Part shown: one piece after another, positions 47,201 to 50,200 of the stretch
Position numbering within the stretch: the stretch's first letter is position 1
How the letters are laid out: every line of letters begins with the position of its first letter
Assembly (NCBI GenBank): GCA_024364735.1
Contig: JAGFNQ010001169.1
Coordinates: 170,810 to 234,809 of the forward strand
DNA length: 64,000 nt
Source of the DNA: Boesenbergia rotunda
Lineage: Eukaryota > Streptophyta > Magnoliopsida > Zingiberales > Zingiberaceae
Direction of reading: 5' to 3'
Notes under the pieces: model-generated
Told to the model about the DNA's origin: nothing
The model's database searches: none
The model's input: the letters and a program-made list of their open reading frames with translations, nothing else
Program-made: the position numbers and the translations under genes

Positions 47201-50200
47201 AGGAGACACACTTTATCTTCTCTATTTCAGGCCAGTCCAGTAGTTCTACTATGCTTTCCAAAGTTTTGAACCATGCTTGAGCATCCCATGGTTCACTTGT
47301 GCCTGAGAAGTTCCCTGACTTCAGTTTCTGCCACTGGATGAGGTACGCTTCTTGCCTTACCCCCCTTACCACAACATTCGCCACCCGCGGGGAAACAGGA
47401 GTGACCTGCTGGTTAGCCATCATGGTGGCAATAACTTGCTGTTGTTCTGCTAACTGTCTCTGTAACTGAGCCACCACCTCTAAGAGATTTGGTGGTGGTA
47501 CTGACTCTGTTGTCTCTTGCCCTCTAGGAGCTCACTCCTCGTTTTGGGCCCTTCTAGGACGTCCCCTTGCCATTCTCTTATTCTATATCATAAAGAGGAT
47601 AATTACATTACTTCCATAAGGACATTACACTACTTCACTATCATCGTACTCATAATAGCATATATTGATCATGCACATAATAGCATATATTAAGACTAAC
47701 ATTCATATAAAAACATGTATATAAAAACTAAACATATGCACTTTCTTACTTGGTAGGAGGCAAGATTGATGCTTGATGTCAGTGTGACAGAAGGGTGGAA
47801 ACTTGCTCTGATACCAAACCTGTAACGACCCTCTCTTCTTAACCTTAACCTTAGAGGGAGGTCACATTTACTTTTCTGCTCAACCAGGACCAGTCGACTT
47901 CCTCCTTGAGCAGTCGACTCCTAGGCCAATTCACTTGACCAATCTTTCTGTTCGAAATCTGGCCGAGAACCAGTCGACTGATGGAGTTACCAGTTGACTG
48001 GTGCAGTCGACTCCATCTGGAAATCACTCGACCAATATTTCTGTTCCCTCGATTTGACTGGGGGCAGTCGATTGCTACCTGGAGCAGTCGACTGATACGT
48101 CTGGAATTCCCGTTCCAGACTTCAGAAACATTGATCAACTGATGAAATACATTTCCACTCAACCACACTAAGATTATAGAACTCACAATCATAATAATCA
48201 TAATCTCTGGACCAGATCATACTCCATTTAGCATGTATATCAAACTTAAAATCTTTTGCAGAAATAAACACTACTATCATAACACATAATTTTTGCAGAA
48301 TTAACTATCACGAAACTCCAATAAACTCATAAAGTTTTACTGTTTAGAATACTAGTAAGTCTCATCCCAAAGGATCTCACTCTACGGTTCCGCCGCCACT
48401 GACATAAATCATCCTTCCTTTAGCCTCCTTGCTTTACATCCTTTCTTTACCTTTATCTGCAGTAAAAGGATGCAAACTATAAGCAAATTGCTTAGTAAGT
48501 AGATACCTATCTCACAAAACATGCGATCGATATAAAACATGCTCTTGGTCAAAGAATGCTTGATTTTAGACATATGTACTGAAAATGCTATACTAACATG
48601 AATATGCTCATGAATACACTTGGAACAAATGCTTGCATTTGAAAACTTTGCTTGAACTGAAAAATGCTTAACATGCTTGAACAAAAATACTTGCTTTTGT
48701 AAACTTGAAACTTTTATATTCTTATACTTTTTATACTTCAAAATAATAAACATCCTTTCTTGAGCCCGGCATAGTACCAATGCGCGCATCCCTAATAGGT
48801 TTCGGGGTAGCTAGCCACCGAATCCTACTAGAACGTCTACTAGGCTTGCTTAGATCTTGTGGGCCTTGGCCCGGTACATGCCAAAAAGACCTTGGGCTTT
48901 CAAAGTAATATACTTAAACTTGTACTCATGCTTGTATTTAAAATGCATAACTTAGCATATTTTTTGCACTTAAAATGTAATATTACCAAAATTTCTTTTC
49001 AAACACATCAAGACCTTGGTCTTGTACTTACATAAAAGCTTAGTCCTAGAATTCGTTCTAGGACTTAGTAAAACCTCGGTCTTACTCAGAACTTTTATCG
49101 AACACCTTGCATGCCATAATCCCAAAACTTGTTTTGCGGCAAATCAAGACCTTGATCTTGCTATACTAAGATCACAAATACCAAAAAGACTTAGAATCAT
49201 GTTTAGAAATCATTCGAGAACTACTTTTACTGCAGGTGAGTAATCTACTTACATCCTTATGCTTAGAACTCACTATACCGAACGTAGGATCCTCTTCCTT
49301 GCGCGATTCGCCAACCCTTGGCACTAGGAGAGGAACCCTAGTTCCTCTTGGCAAGAACCCTAGTCTCCTTTGTCTTTGCTTTTCGGCAGAGAAGGAGGAT
49401 GAGAAAACACTTGGTTTTCTCTCCTTCCTATCCTTTATATACTAAGTGAAAGTTGAAGCATTTTCCATAAAGGACACTTACTATCACTTATCTAATATTG
49501 GTTCCATATTCCAACATGATGCTTTACCACCACTTAATGGAAACTTAAACCTAAGCTACCCGGGAGGTCTTTGGTTCGAGGCTTGGCTCCGACCCCGTTT
49601 TATAGAAATTGTTATATTTCTTTTTATTTTGGAAAAATTTTGGAAAAATGTTGAAAAATTTCCGGGCATTACACTTCATTACTAATCCGCTGGAGTCAGG
49701 GGGGTACGATACTATTCTGGTTGTAGTTGATGGATTGCGTAAATATGCCAATTTTCTAGCACTATCTAACCCCTTTACTGCCAAATCTGTTGCCTACCTA
49801 TTTAGTAAGGAAATTGTTCGTCTCCATGGGATTCCTAAGTCTACTGTGTCCGAGATGTGATATTTCTCGGTGCTTTTTGGCAAGAACTGTTCAAGCTCAG
49901 GTACACTCAACTCCAGTTGAGTTATACCATCTGCAAATTGACGGACAAACTGAAGTTGTGAATCGCTGCAATGAAACTTATCTACACTGATTTGCCAGTG
50001 AATAACCTCATTCTTGGTCCAAGTTTTTATCTTGGACAGAATATTCATATAATACTGGATTTCATAGTTCATCTAACACTTCTCCTTTTCGCATTGTTTA
50101 CGGTAGAGATCGTTCACGTCTACAATCTTACATTCATGGTGAAACTAATATTGTTGATCTTGAAGACCAATTAATAACACGGTATGCTCAAAGCTCAGCC

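Larger units (their letters stand above)
41058..49673 (-). mobile_element. Nested Tekay-like chromovirus, 8.6 kb, TSD CTTCA
   Basis: LTRs of 1,859 and 1,853 bases (41058-42916 and 47821-49673), start TGTAACGACC and end GGGCATTACA on the + strand. The duplication CTTCA (41053-41057 and 49674-49678) is perfect and lies inside the integrase of the outer element. The minus-strand primer site TGGTATCAGAGC is at 47805-47816 and a polypurine tract (GGTAGGGAGGAT) abuts 42916. It has a complete domain order from gag to a chromodomain-like tail. The LTRs look a few per cent different by eye, including an indel around the CAGTCGACTG cluster; I did not count. Confidence 0.93.
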
